Origin: Bos javanicus
Taxonomy: Eukaryota; Chordata; Mammalia; Artiodactyla; Bovidae
Length of the DNA stretch: 64,000 nucleotides
Reading direction: 5' to 3'
Assembly: GCF_032452875.1 (NCBI RefSeq)
Contig: NC_083881.1
Span: 63,867,689 to 63,931,688, forward strand
Shown here piece after piece: positions 39,901-42,180 of the stretch. Position numbers and translations under genes: made by a program. Every line of letters begins with the position of its first letter. Positions within the stretch are counted from its first letter, which is position 1. Below the pieces are notes generated by a model, which did not search any database, was not told the DNA's origin, and saw nothing but the letters and a program-made list of their open reading frames with translations.

Positions 39901-42180
39901 ACCAATTACTGGCTATGTGTCTTCAGGCAGATCAAAAAACTGGATGTGTATAAGGGATGCTTGGGGTGCTTATTAAAATGCAAATTCCCACCCCAAAAGA
40001 TGGATCCAGTAGATCAGCATTTATAGCAAGAATGCCAATGGGAAACACTGCACCAGACTTCTTCTTTATCTTTAAGATAACTTCATCACTTAAATTCATC
40101 CATGTCAGCAGCATAGTATGGCATAGAGCTGTGGTTCTCAAACTTGGCTGTATAATGTTATCACCTGAAGAGCTCAAGAAACATGATGGCTGAGCCCCAT
40201 TCTCAAAGATTCTGATTTATTAACAAATTTTTCTGAGGGGCCTGGCAGTGGGATTTTTTAGCTGCCCAGATGATCTAAAGTACAGCCAGGATTGAAACCA
40301 TTACTCTAAAAGAGTGGTTCTCAGAGTGGGGTCCCTAGACTGTCAGGGTCAGCATCCCTTGGGAACTTACTAGAAATTTAAATTCTCAGGCCCCAACCAT
40401 ATTGGACCAGAAGCTCTGGGGCTGGGGCCCAGCAATTGTATTGGGCAAGCCCTCCAAATAAGTCTGATGCACGTTTGAGTTCGAGAGCCACTGTCCTAGA
40501 ACAACAGAGATGCCAGTCAGCATGGATGAACTGCAATGCTAAAGGAGGTGAACCTCTGTGATGCTCTGAGCAGGGCCAGCAGGTTGGAAGGGAGCCTGGT
40601 GCCCAACTGTATTGAATTCCAACTTAGTTTAGCCAACCTTTATAGAGAGCTTATCCTGAGCTAGGCACTGTTATAATTGCTTTCCACATATAACTCACAG
40701 CAAGCCAGATATTATTATTATCCTTGGTTTGTAGCCAAGGGAACTGAAAACAGAAGAAAGGTTAAGTAACTTGCCCAAGGTCACCCAGCTGGTAAATGAC
40801 GGAGTTAGTATCCATGCCCAAACACTCTTTGTTATTTAACAAATAAAATTTTGTTGCTGTTGTTCCTTTAACTGCTCTGCCATGAGGCCTCTCTATCAAG
40901 ACAAATTCCTCATAGGAAAAAAAAAAAGTTTTAGTTGCTCTGTCTGGTGAGCTGCCACACATTTATTTCACCAGGGCCAAAACCCAGTCTCTGTGACTCT
41001 GTCTTAGAGATTTTATAAACACTGAAAGTCGACTATTCACTCACTGAAGGTCTGCAGCAACCGTAACTTCTTAAAGTATGTTAAAATGTCTATAATACTT
41101 TTTTGTAAAACTTTGTAAGGGATGTGCACTGAAGATTTTGGTGAAGGTAAAAACAGAAAGTCATATGTCTTTAAGAGATGAGGAAAAGACAAGAGAGGCA
41201 GGGTTCAAGTGTTACCTGGAGACACCCCAGTGCTTGCAAAGGTGCTCTGGACATGCCTCTTCATACCAGTAGGGGGCGCCCTCAGCAGTAACAGATGTAT
41301 GCTGCTGCTGCTGCTAAGTCGCTTCAGTCGTGTCCGACTCTGTGCGACCCCATAGACGGCAGCCTACCAGGCTCCCCCGTCCCTGAGATTCTCCAGGCAA
41401 GAACACTGGAGTGGGTTGCCAGTTCCTTCTCCAATTCATGAAAGTGAAAAGAGAAAGTGAAGTCGCTCAGTCGTGTCTGACTCTTAGCGACCCCATGGAC
41501 TGCAGCCTACCAGGCTCCCCCGTCCATGGGATTTTCCAGGCAATAGTACTGGAGTGGGGTGCCACTGATGTATACCTACCCCTGAAACACAGCTGCTACA
41601 GAATAAAACCATTTAAAAAAATTATTTATTTACTTGGTTGCGCTGTGTCTTCATTGATGCACGGGGGCTTTCTCTGGTTGTGGTGAGGGGGGCTACTCTT
41701 CGTCGCGGTGCAGGGGCTTCTCAGTGTGGTGGCTTCTCTTGTGGTGGAGCACAGGCTCTAGGCGCCTGGGCCTCAGTAGTTTCAGGGGGCGCCAGCTGGA
41801 GAACACACGCTCAGTAATTGTGGTTCAGGAGCTTCGGTGCTCTGGGACACGGTGGAATCTTCCTGGATCAGGGGTCGAAAAGGTATCCGCTGGCCTTGGC
41901 AAATGAATTCCTATCCACTCTACCACCAGGGAAATCCAGGGTAAAGCCATTTAAAACAATCATTGCTTAACAGATACAACCTTTCTGTTGCCTTTTTAAT
42001 ATTAATCTTTGGCTTTTTAACTATTATTGTTGTTATGGAAATTACTTCCTCTCATATGTATTTCTGACCTCTCTGTTTACTTTGTAACAGAAAGACCATT
42101 CTAGTTTTCTGCCAAGAAAAAGCAAGATTAAGATAGCTGAAGTTGACTGTGGTTTTGGGACCATAAAGGAAGATCTTTGA
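887..42180 (+). CDS. SNX31: SNX31, 3' portion: sorting nexin 31 (PX-FERM endosomal cargo adaptor), eight exons
   Basis: Joining 887-974, 4784-4853, 17257-17349, 21186-21389, 29312-29425, 33206-33283, 38900-38956 and 42091-42180 gives one open frame of about 263 residues with AG/GT borders and matching phases. The translation resembles the FERM-like half and tail of SNX17/SNX31: an F2-like start (KKLADFELP), a conserved block with HYGYMRLEPC and VGNNEISCCITLP, then an F3-like end (WRWFVIYTKQAFLLSSCLK) and a short basic tail ending KEDL. SNX31 is about 440 residues, so about 177 residues, including the phosphoinositide-binding PX domain, lie upstream of the window. Established knowledge: SNX17-family FERM modules bind NPxY-type motifs in integrins and other receptors on endosomes and steer them to recycling; SNX31 is prominent in bladder urothelium. 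SNX31 is preferred over SNX17 from my recollection of the human protein and from the ANKRD46-like promoter downstream. No stop or frameshift interrupts the exons. Confidence 0.93.
975..2045 (+). other. SNX31 intron, unique sequence
   Basis: I see no repeat, RNA gene or credible exon here. Short open frames such as 1524-1748 lack similarity to known proteins and splice context. Confidence 0.4.
2050..2190 (+). repeat. MIR SINE fragment
   Basis: The core 'AGCCTCAATTTCTTTATCTG' followed by TAAAATGAGAATA and the ending 'GTGCTCAATAAAT' follow the 3' half of MIR. It is an ancient mammalian SINE, diverged and truncated. Confidence 0.75.
2191..4130 (+). other. SNX31 intron, no confident feature; 3250-3770 possibly an ancient repeat
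   Basis: No exon is recognisable. Around 3400-3720 purine-rich text (GGGCCTTGGGGGTCA) resembles the ancient repeat at 56580-57770 but is too diverged to assign. The short antisense and sense open frames here look random. Confidence 0.35.
4135..4315 (+). repeat. L2 LINE 3' end fragment
   Basis: The stretch 'AAATAAAATATAAGTTGAGC ... GACTTTGCTCTGTCTACTG' with the terminal 'GCTCAGTAAATATTGGTTAAATA' matches the common L2 3' end layout. It is ancient and ungapped only in part. Confidence 0.55.
4319..4598 (-). mobile_element. BovA2 SINE (dimer)
   Basis: Two BovA monomers in tandem on the - strand, beginning with the (GCT)n head (seen as CAG repeats at 4581-4598), joined by the GAAAGTGAAAAGTGAAAGTG linker. 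BovA sequence derives from BovB and is mobilised in trans by its machinery. Confidence 0.88.
4784..4853 (+). CDS. SNX31: SNX31 coding exon (FERM F2)
   Basis: The acceptor ATGCAG is followed by a 70-base exon and a GTGAGG donor. The first base completes the Trp codon from the previous exon. The remaining 23 codons read YLDPSLDARLMDC then RTAVDLIYMQ, the helical stretch that precedes the 'QDIEKGW'-type segment in SNX17 and SNX31. It ends in phase 0. The acceptor has only a modest pyrimidine tract, but reading frame and similarity leave little doubt. The following 12.4-kb intron carries most of the young SINEs of the window and an inverted BovB copy. Confidence 0.9.
4965..5185 (+). repeat. Old L1 LINE 3' end fragment
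   Basis: 'TTACCAGGGGCTGGGGTGGA' ... 'GAATTGTACAC' ... 'GGTTAAAATGTTATG' followed by AATAAA-like text is the standard 3' UTR end of L1MA/L1M-type elements. Confidence 0.7.
5318..5533 (-). mobile_element. Bov-tA SINE
   Basis: A tRNA-Glu-like head (right end, GGCTTCCC...GGTTTGATCCCTGAG) is joined to a BovA tail. The flanks AATCTAAAGTCACA (about 5303) and AATTTAAAGTCACA (5534) form a diverged duplication of about 14 bases, marking a complete insertion. Confidence 0.85.
5534..5917 (+). other. SNX31 intron, no recognised feature
   Basis: Mixed-composition unique sequence between a SINE and the C-rich repeat. I see no exon or RNA gene. Confidence 0.4.
5926..6065. repeat. C-rich minisatellite, CCCCCACCTCAG-like unit
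   Basis: About ten irregular copies of an 8-13 base unit (CCCCCACCTCAG, with CACCTCAG variants) lie in tandem. The G-rich complement has many runs of four or five G with short loops, so a quadruplex is possible. The open frame through it (5910-6143) is low-complexity Pro/Ser and is not considered a gene. Confidence 0.8.
6066..7160 (+). other. SNX31 intron, AT-rich
   Basis: AT-rich sequence including an (AATA)n stretch near 6265-6302. No confident repeat family, exon or RNA gene is visible. Confidence 0.4.
7165..7300 (+). repeat. MIR SINE fragment
   Basis: 'TTACTATGTGTCAAGACAG ... TACTTTACATATGTGTCTAT ... AATCCTCTCAAAAACCCTAA ... ATTATCTGTTTTATAGCTGA' follows the MIR consensus. A BovA2 inserted into its downstream part. 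Confidence 0.7.
7309..7578 (+). mobile_element. BovA2 SINE (dimer) with target-site duplication
   Basis: A complete two-monomer BovA2 starting at the (GCT)n head. The exact 10-base duplication ACATTGTACT flanks it at 7299-7308 and 7579-7588, showing a clean retrotransposition into an older MIR. Confidence 0.92.
7636..7768 (-). mobile_element. L1 LINE 3' end fragment
   Basis: The stretch 'TTTTAATTGGAGGTTAATTA' ... 'GTGATGGTTTTTGTCATACA' ... 'CCATAGGTATACATGTGTCC' is the reverse complement of the ruminant L1 3' end, the same as in the longer copy at 21863-22461. Confidence 0.75.
7979..8345 (-). mobile_element. CHR-type tRNA-derived SINE
   Basis: Near full-length. The tRNA-like head is at the right end (GGACTTCCCTGGTGGTCCAC), the body has the repeated 'GGGCTCAGTAGTTG' motifs, and the A-rich tail lies at the left (TTTATTTATTTATTTG). 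Confidence 0.8.
8378..8539 (-). mobile_element. BovB LINE internal fragment next to BovA2
   Basis: Antisense BovB reverse-transcriptase C-terminal region; on the - strand it reads residues like TLPTKVHLVKAMVFPVVMYG. The rest of BovB is missing on both sides. The fragment directly adjoins the BovA2 at 8540-8820. Confidence 0.85.
8540..8820 (-). mobile_element. BovA2 SINE (dimer)
   Basis: A two-monomer BovA2 in antisense, CAG-repeat head at 8803-8820. With the adjacent BovB piece it is bracketed by AGGACACA at 8371-8378 and about 8819-8826. Confidence 0.88.
8831..9057 (+). mobile_element. Bov-tA SINE
   Basis: A tRNA-Glu-like head (GGCTTCCCAGATGGGCTAGT, with GGTTCAATCCC) is followed by a BovA tail ending GACTGACACTTTCACTTTC. 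It is inserted directly after the BovA2, so three retroposons stand in a row. Confidence 0.87.
9275..9547 (+). mobile_element. BovA2 SINE (dimer) with target-site duplication
   Basis: The complete dimer has an exact 12-base duplication GTTTGTTATGTA at 9263-9274 and 9548-9559. The head triplets have drifted to CTA repeats. Confidence 0.92.
9560..10790 (+). other. SNX31 intron, no recognised feature
   Basis: Unique-looking sequence. The open frame at 10131-10409 has no splice context or similarity that I recognise. Confidence 0.4.
10795..10925 (+). repeat. MIR-like SINE fragment
   Basis: 'GGGTGACCTTGGACTGGTCA' followed by CTTCTTCCTTCTGG matches the central MIR 'GTGACCTTGGGCAAGTCACT' region; the remainder is diverged. 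Confidence 0.55.
11085..11260 (+). repeat. L2 LINE 3' end fragment
   Basis: The pattern 'GGGAAGTCCTCTCTG ... CCAAGGGCACAGACTGTGTC ... ATATGAATGAGTGAG' follows the L2 3' end. Ancient and eroded. Confidence 0.5.
11462..11666 (+). mobile_element. Bov-tA SINE with target-site duplication
   Basis: The tRNA-Glu-like head (GGCTTCCCTCGTAGCTCAGT) and BovA tail are both intact. The duplication AAACAAAGTGG is exact at 11451-11461 and 11667-11677. Confidence 0.92.
11678..12635 (+). other. SNX31 intron, no recognised feature
   Basis: Unique-looking sequence. The 80-codon antisense frame at 11778-12020 is not supported by similarity. Confidence 0.4.
12640..12830 (+). repeat. MIR SINE fragment
   Basis: 'GTCTGACCCGAGTTTTAATC' ... 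'ACTCATCTCTAAAATGGGGG' ... 'TCTCAACAAATAGTA' track the MIR consensus end. Confidence 0.65.
12976..13080. repeat. AT-rich degenerate tandem repeat (TATACTA/CATACTA units)
   Basis: Overlapping copies of TATCATATACTA and TATATTCA alternate with short palindromes. The flanking phrase ACTAAGGTATA occurs at both ends (about 12979 and 13064), so the block may have grown by local duplication. Confidence 0.7.
13214..13427 (+). mobile_element. Bov-tA SINE, 5' truncated head
   Basis: It begins inside the tRNA-like head (AGTGATAAAGAACCCACCTG) and continues through the BovA tail to GTGACTTAGCACAGCACA. Confidence 0.85.
13428..14230 (+). other. SNX31 intron, no confident feature
   Basis: The first part is unique. 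From about 13770 AT-rich text of old-LINE flavour appears, but no family can be assigned with confidence. Confidence 0.35.
14236..14387 (-). repeat. MLT1-like MaLR LTR fragment
   Basis: 'TTTTCTCACAGTTCCATAGG' ... 'AAATCAAGGTATTGGCAGGG' is the reverse complement of the 3' half of MLT1-type LTRs. An ancient endogenous retrovirus-like LTR without any coding part. Confidence 0.6.
14388..14640 (+). repeat. Old L1 LINE 3' end fragment
   Basis: 'GGAATACTACTCAGCCAGGA' (the common L1 'ATACTACTCAGCCATAAAAA') followed by 'ACAAATGCTGTATGATTTGA' and 'CTACCAGAGAGGGGAGGGGC' is typical of L1M 3' ends. Confidence 0.7.
14756..14865 (+). mobile_element. BovB LINE, extremely 5'-truncated copy
   Basis: Only the last ~90 bases of BovB plus a (GATCT)n terminal microsatellite remain. 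The exact 11-base duplication AGTAATAGCCT at 14745-14755 and 14866-14876 proves an independent insertion. Confidence 0.92.
15055..16643 (+). mobile_element. BovB LINE with 5' inversion (twin-priming type)
   Basis: The right segment (15336-16643) is sense BovB; the left segment (15055-about 15330) is antisense and carries the part of the same element that should directly precede it. Both breakpoints carry CCAAAGAATG (15336-15345, and as its complement at 15055-15064), the spot where the two halves would meet in an uninverted copy. The right part holds a 414-codon open frame (15392-16636) with reverse-transcriptase motifs: QAGFRKGRGT near residue 21, FIDYAKAFDCVDH near 55, the catalytic YADD near 156, and a C-terminal region ending in the standard GVTKRRTRLSDL. 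The endonuclease half is absent, so it is not autonomous. A short TCTTCAC flank (15043 and 16646) may be the target duplication. Confidence 0.9.
16700..17200 (-). repeat. Old L1-like LINE fragment
   Basis: 'TTTTATGGTTTTTACATTCA ... TCTTTAACCTATCTGTGTTTA' resembles the antisense L1 ORF2 region ('TTTAATCCATTTTGAGTT'). AT-rich and heavily diverged; ends just before the SNX31 exon at 17257. Confidence 0.45.
17257..17349 (+). CDS. SNX31: SNX31 coding exon (F2/F3 linker)
   Basis: The exon is 93 bases with phase 0 at both ends, acceptor TTTTAAG and donor GTGAAT. Its 31 codons read AIQDIEKEWAKPTEVQRQKL then EALQKEDNQTK, matching the charged helical linker of SNX17/SNX31. The exon stands in AT-rich, old-LINE-like intron sequence, and its codon-like composition contrasts with the surroundings. 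The donor (GTGAAT) is weaker than the GTGAGT/GTAAGT donors of most other exons here. Confidence 0.9.
17350..18206 (+). other. SNX31 intron, AT-rich, possibly old LINE
   Basis: 17470-17700 has an L1-like feel (TCCATTTTATGATTATG, TTGTTTCCAGGATTTGCTTC) but is too eroded for a call. The rest shows nothing. Confidence 0.35.
18217..18354 (-). mobile_element. BovA SINE monomer with target-site duplication
   Basis: A single BovA unit with a CAG-repeat head at 18337-18354. The exact 10-base duplication ATACTGAGAA at 18207-18216 and 18355-18364 shows it was inserted as a monomer. Confidence 0.88.
18365..18552 (+). mobile_element. Bov-tA SINE
   Basis: The tRNA-like head lacks part of the anticodon/T-loop region (a deletion near 18400), and the BovA tail is intact to CTAACACTTTCCCACTTTCC. 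Confidence 0.82.
18553..19300 (+). other. SNX31 intron, no recognised feature
   Basis: AT-rich sequence. The 111-codon frame (18556-18891) is Leu/Phe-rich and reads like chance AT-rich translation. A T run lies at about 19053-19068. Confidence 0.4.
19306..19495 (-). repeat. MER5A-like hAT DNA transposon
   Basis: 'AAATAAAGCTTTATTGGCAC', 'CACACTCACTCATGTG' and 'GTATTGTCAAGTGGTGATTT' are the antisense MER5A landmarks. A sense copy of the same family lies at 29925-30117. Confidence 0.7.
19566..19703 (+). mobile_element. CHR-1-type SINE
   Basis: 'TTCCATGGTGGTTCCATGGT' (head) with 'GGGTTCAATCCCTGGTTGGG' (box B) and a short A-rich end. The single-tRNA CHR-1 layout is common to cetaceans and ruminants. 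Confidence 0.75.
19704..21185 (+). other. SNX31 intron, unassigned; possible eroded retrocopy at 20440-21180 on the - strand
   Basis: Antisense translation shows broken protein-like stretches (e.g. KVIIGDCLQVTCYQ near 20500, GTEKAKDCLKRMKNLMSEAT near 21150) separated by stops. I do not recognise the source, and they may be chance. Confidence 0.25.
21186..21389 (+). CDS. SNX31: SNX31 coding exon (FERM F3, conserved core)
   Basis: The longest exon in the window has 204 bases and 68 codons, phase 0 at both ends, acceptor GGAGCAG and donor GTGAGT. It encodes FLELAREVQHYGYMRLEPC, an acidic Cys-rich turn, then SVGNNEISCCITLP and MDRVKCWQVTFL. These correspond to the F3 (PTB-like) subdomain that in SNX17 contacts NPxY/NxxY cargo peptides. 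The local GC content is visibly higher than in the flanking introns. A 169-codon open frame on the opposite strand (20913-21422) overlaps it and is taken as a shadow. Confidence 0.94.
21552..21630 (+). mobile_element. BovA/Bov-tA 3' end fragment
   Basis: Only the tail CCCATGGACAGAGAAGCC ... GAGTCGGACATCACTGAGCA remains. Truncated at the 5' side. Confidence 0.75.
21765..21840 (+). repeat. MIR SINE fragment
   Basis: 'ACCATTTACTGAACACTTAA' then TACGTGCTCAGTACC matches the MIR 'TTTATTGAGCACCTACTATG' region; it is short and next to a young L1. Confidence 0.55.
21863..22461 (-). mobile_element. L1 LINE, 5'-truncated, with target-site duplication
   Basis: The antisense 3' end begins with the T run (poly-A) and the L1 3' UTR and runs into the ORF2 C-terminus; on the - strand it reads MKYYSAIKKKKNTFESVLMR and SEVSQKEKDKYCIL. 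The 14-base duplication CCAGCAGAGCTATT at 21849-21862 and 22462-22475 is exact, so the insertion is fairly recent. Confidence 0.92.
22535..22790 (+). repeat. MIR SINE fragment
   Basis: 'GAGTGCTTACTTTGTACCAG', 'CGCTATTTAATTC' and 'GAGGCATTATCCCATTTACA' are in MIR order with a T-rich interruption. Confidence 0.6.
22791..23299 (+). other. SNX31 intron, no recognised feature
   Basis: Pyrimidine-rich unique sequence, with possible ancient L2-like text around 22900-23200 that I cannot assign. Confidence 0.35.
23300..23518 (-). mobile_element. BovB LINE 3' end fragment
   Basis: The antisense BovB 3' end encodes on the - strand the C-terminal MMRRADSLEKTLILGKIEG and REAWCAAVHGVAKSRTRLSN. Heavily 5' truncated. 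Confidence 0.87.
23710..24560 (-). repeat. Old L1 LINE fragments (ORF2 and 3' UTR)
   Basis: 'GTGCACTCAAGAAGAATGTA', 'AACTCTAACCC', 'GTTCAAGTCTCCTCTATCCT' and 'TTGTTCTATCAGCTATTGT' follow antisense L1 ORF2. From about 24250 the text resembles L1M 3' UTR (CACAAGGATGCTTCATG). Boundaries are approximate. Confidence 0.65.
24575..24725 (+). repeat. Old L1 LINE 3' end fragment
   Basis: 'GATTGTGGTGATCATTTCGT ... CATGCATATGTCCAAACTCT ... TGCACGTCAATTATAACCTC' is the sense 3' end of L1ME/L1M elements. Confidence 0.65.
24947..25264 (-). mobile_element. BovB LINE 3' end fragment
   Basis: It begins with the (TTCAG)n terminal microsatellite and extends through about 310 bases of the BovB 3' end; on the - strand it reads LMRRVDSLEKTLMLGGIGGR and AVIHGVAKSRTRLND. 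Confidence 0.9.
25265..26525 (-). repeat. Old L1 LINE, long antisense block
   Basis: Successive antisense L1 3' region landmarks are readable: 'GAGCAATGTTCCATGG', 'TGGTTGTTTCCAGTTATTAG', 'GAATAAAGCTTCTATAAATA', 'GAAACTGCCAAATTGTTTTC', 'CATTCCCACCAGCGATGTAT', 'GATGTTGAACATCTTTTCAT'. The 161-codon sense frame at 25871-26356 is chance translation. Confidence 0.75.
26545..26795 (-). repeat. Left arm of a 1.6-kb inverted repeat (old repeat sequence)
   Basis: Its reverse complement matches 27903-28125 with long identical runs (TGCTTTTCAGTGGTTCTTTC; TTAGTCTT-TATCCCATAAATTCTAACCA). The left arm has about 40 extra bases (near 26655-26690). The source family is uncertain. Confidence 0.75.
26805..27275 (-). 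repeat. Old L1 LINE antisense fragment between the inverted arms
   Basis: 'AACATAATGTTTCCAGGGTT', 'AATATTCCATTGTACAGATA', 'CCACCAGCAGCATAAGAGGA' and 'GGCCATTCTAATGGATGTAA' are antisense L1 3' landmarks, a second copy of the region found at 25265-25760. Confidence 0.7.
27276..27902 (+). other. AT-rich old-repeat sequence, family not assigned
   Basis: It continues seamlessly into the right inverted arm and is probably part of the same ancient element. No coding sequence is seen. Confidence 0.35.
27903..28125 (+). repeat. Right arm of the 1.6-kb inverted repeat
   Basis: Complementary to 26545-26795. Runs such as CCCCAGACTTCCCAGATGCA and CAAATCATTATTTAGCCAA are identical between the arms. Confidence 0.75.
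28390..28790. repeat. Ancient interspersed repeat, family not assigned
   Basis: The start (ACAGCCAGGGATCTTTTGGT ... GGATTTATTAGAG) and the phrase GCTTGGGTCACGTGCCACCC have the layout of a widespread old mammalian repeat; 63080-63290 shows a related beginning. An A13 run lies near 28519. Confidence 0.4.
29075..29295 (+). repeat. L2 LINE 3' end fragment
   Basis: 'CAAAAGACTGATAGCATCTT' then GGGAATAGGGATATT and 'CAGCACATAATAGCCATTTA' follow the L2 3' end. It ends just before the splice acceptor of the SNX31 exon at 29312. Confidence 0.55.
29312..29425 (+). CDS. SNX31: SNX31 coding exon (FERM F3)
   Basis: The exon has 114 bases and 38 codons in phase 0, acceptor TTTGTAG and a consensus donor GTAAGT. 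It encodes GTLLDTDGPQQTLNQNLELR followed by FQYCEDSHWRWFVIYTKQ. The aromatic-rich 'W-W-F-V-I-Y' strand corresponds to the 'LQWVTI' region of SNX17. An L2 LINE end lies immediately upstream (to about 29295), so the repeat and the splice acceptor nearly abut. Confidence 0.93.
29597..29808 (-). mobile_element. BovB LINE 3' end fragment
   Basis: Antisense BovB 3' end (GTTCAGTGGCTAAGTCAGGT to CCAGTGAGCCAGCTCTCAGA), more diverged than the copies at 24947 or 31403, hence older. Confidence 0.85.
29925..30117 (+). repeat. MER5A-like hAT DNA transposon
   Basis: 'AAACATTTTAGGTTTTTAGG', 'ATGGTCTCTGTTGCAACTAC', 'TGTGTTCCAATAAAACTTTA' and 'TTTGCCAACCCCTGG' are in MER5A order on the + strand. Confidence 0.8.
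30118..30689 (+). other. SNX31 intron, no recognised feature
   Basis: Unique-looking sequence without exon or RNA signal. Confidence 0.4.
30690..30853 (-). mobile_element. Bov-tA SINE, partial
   Basis: Tail and head are both present but the tail is internally shortened. The box-B-like GGGATTGAACCCACGTCTCC is at about 30800. Confidence 0.8.
30854..31400 (+). other. SNX31 intron, no recognised feature
   Basis: Unique-looking sequence between two retroposons. Confidence 0.4.
31401..31709 (-). mobile_element. BovB LINE 3' end fragment
   Basis: Begins with three TTCAG units and runs about 305 bases into the antisense BovB 3' end, nearly identical to the copy at 24947-25264 and truncated within about 20 bases of the same point (CTTCAGAATGG). 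Confidence 0.9.
31732..31905 (-). mobile_element. CHR-type SINE, partial (tail half)
   Basis: Antisense tail and body (TTTATTTTTTGGCGGTGGTG ... CTTCTCTTGTTGCTGAGCAC) without the tRNA head. Confidence 0.75.
31906..33205 (+). other. SNX31 intron, no recognised feature
   Basis: Mixed unique sequence. Short frames at 32016-32604 on the - strand are unsupported. Confidence 0.4.
33206..33283 (+). CDS. SNX31: SNX31 coding exon (C-terminal helix of FERM F3)
   Basis: The exon has 78 bases and 26 codons, phase 0, acceptor CTTAG after a T-rich tract, donor GTAAGT. It encodes AFLLSSCLKKMISEKMVKQA followed by AENPEM, matching the terminal F3 helix, which corresponds to 'MSICLQSMVDELM' in SNX17. A BovB fragment on the opposite strand begins only about 100 bases downstream. 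Confidence 0.92.
33386..33588 (-). mobile_element. BovB LINE 3' end fragment
   Basis: Antisense BovB 3' end with (TTCAG)n start, about 100 bases after a SNX31 exon. It contributes no splice signal that I can see. Confidence 0.88.
33589..36350 (+). other. SNX31 intron, mostly unassigned; AT repeat at 34535-34610; old repeat at 35755-36180
   Basis: A TATATG/TATATA-rich patch lies at 34535-34610. From 35755 (TAGTTTTGACTGCCAATGAC ... GCCCCCACCCAGCTGTAAGG) the text reads like an ancient interspersed repeat of unknown family. The rest is featureless. Confidence 0.35.
34073..34119. repeat. Two-copy 21-base tandem duplication
   Basis: CATCAGGATACAAGCTTGTC occurs twice in direct succession (about 34077 and 34098), a recent local duplication. 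Confidence 0.8.
36351..36547 (+). mobile_element. Bov-tA SINE
   Basis: A well-preserved tRNA-Glu-like head (GGCTTCCCTGATAGCTCAGT; GGTTCGATTCC box B) and BovA tail with the GGACTGTATAGTCCATGGGG palindrome characteristic of one Bov-tA subgroup. Confidence 0.9.
36548..37910 (+). other. SNX31 intron, no recognised feature
   Basis: AT-rich sequence. A GA-rich stretch lies near 37140-37155 and a C run at 37191. No exon is seen. Confidence 0.4.
37911..37990. mobile_element. Mariner-derived MITE hairpin, miR-2284/2285-like
   Basis: Two 32-base arms (37913-37944 and 37957-37988) are complementary at about 26 of 32 positions with a 12-base loop. The ends TTGGG...CCCAA followed by TA match the bovine mariner terminal repeat (TTGGGTTGGCCAAAAAGTTC). 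Such palindromes are the recognised source of the bovine miR-2284/2285 family. The 3' arm contains AAAACCTGAATGACC, sharing the AAACCTG seed with miR-2285 members as I recall them. It lies in the sense orientation of SNX31 transcription. Confidence 0.75.
38020..38430 (+). repeat. Ancient interspersed repeat, family not assigned
   Basis: 'GACCTCCGCTTCCAA', 'GGGTCTCTGCAGTTGGC' and 'CTCCATTAAGCAGTTCCTTG' in this order match an old mammalian repeat layout I recognise but cannot name. It contains decoy splice sites (CTCTGCAG, AAGTG/GTGAGA). Confidence 0.45.
38900..38956 (+). CDS. SNX31: SNX31 coding exon (linker to C-terminal tail), ambiguous splice sites
   Basis: The exon is 57 bases encoding QIEVPEQGKSKKYHIQQNQ. 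Both ends are ambiguous. The acceptor is a tandem TAG-CAG, so the exon may start at 38900 (with Gln) or 38903 (without). The in-frame donor GTCTGT at 38957 is weak, and a stronger-looking GTGAGT lies four bases downstream at 38961; using it would place a stop right after the junction. I chose 38900 because the human protein, as I recall it, has Gln here, and 38956 because it keeps the last exon open. The basic lysine-rich linker is typical of SNX31. Confidence 0.82.
38957..39404 (+). other. SNX31 intron, no recognised feature
   Basis: Unique sequence after the penultimate exon; starts with the ambiguous donor GTCTGTGAGT. Confidence 0.4.
39405..39620 (+). repeat. MIR SINE
   Basis: 'ATTAACACATTTATCCTCAC', 'AGTTGAAGAAACTGGAACAC', 'GAGGTTAGGTGACTTGCTCC' and 'GGTTGCACAGTTGGTAGAAG' cover most of MIR in order. 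Confidence 0.8.
40130..40311 (+). repeat. hAT-type non-autonomous DNA transposon
   Basis: It starts with GTGGTTCTCAAACTTGGC and ends with its rough complement (GCCAGGATTGAAACC), with the 'GATTCTGATTTATTA' core common to 'CAGTGGTTCTCAA' hAT elements. Confidence 0.65.
40314..40498 (+). repeat. hAT-type non-autonomous DNA transposon
   Basis: A second, related element directly after the first: GAGTGGTTCTCAGAGTGGGG ... GTTCGAGAGCCACTGTC, with 'CTCAGGCCCCAACC' and 'GGGGCCCAGCAATTGTATT'. Terminal inverted repeats are visible. Confidence 0.7.
40622..40830 (+). repeat. MIR SINE
   Basis: 'AGCTAGGCACTGTTATAATT', 'TATTATTATTATCCTTGG', 'GGTTAAGTAACTTGCCCAAG' and 'GTCACCCAGCTGGTAAATGA' follow MIR closely. 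Confidence 0.85.
40831..41300 (+). other. SNX31 intron with CTCF-like motif, otherwise featureless
   Basis: Unique sequence; an A run at 40918-40927; CTCF-like motif at 41266 listed separately. Confidence 0.4.
41266..41280 (+). promoter_or_regulatory. Candidate CTCF binding motif near the SNX31 3' end
   Basis: CCAGTAGGGGGCGCC is a near-ideal CTCF core. It sits in unique intron sequence 20 bases before a BovA2 SINE (from 41301), so it does not come from that repeat. A second, weaker CAGGGGGCGCC occurs about 500 bases downstream inside a CHR SINE (near 41787). Occupancy is unknown. Confidence 0.5.
41301..41563 (+). mobile_element. BovA2 SINE (dimer) with target-site duplication
   Basis: The complete dimer with (GCT)n head is flanked by AC[A/T]GATGTAT at 41291-41300 and 41564-41573. 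Confidence 0.9.
41612..41939 (-). mobile_element. CHR-type tRNA-derived SINE
   Basis: Near full-length antisense CHR with the head at the right end (GGATTTCCCTGGTGGTAGAG). GC-rich for this family, with a CTCF-like CAGGGGGCGCC near 41787. Ends about 150 bases before the last SNX31 exon. Confidence 0.8.
42091..42180 (+). CDS. SNX31: SNX31 terminal coding exon with stop
   Basis: After acceptor TTTGTAACAG, 29 codons read KDHSSFLPRKSKIKIAEVDC then GFGTIKEDL and TGA at 42178-42180. In SNX17 the C-terminal acidic tail ending in Leu is what binds the Retriever complex. This tail keeps the acidic-Leu ending (KEDL), so the same recycling route is inferred. The 3' UTR follows without further introns and ends near the poly(A) signal at 43003. 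Confidence 0.93.
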   Translation, partial: KDHSSFLPRKSKIKIAEVDCGFGTIKEDL

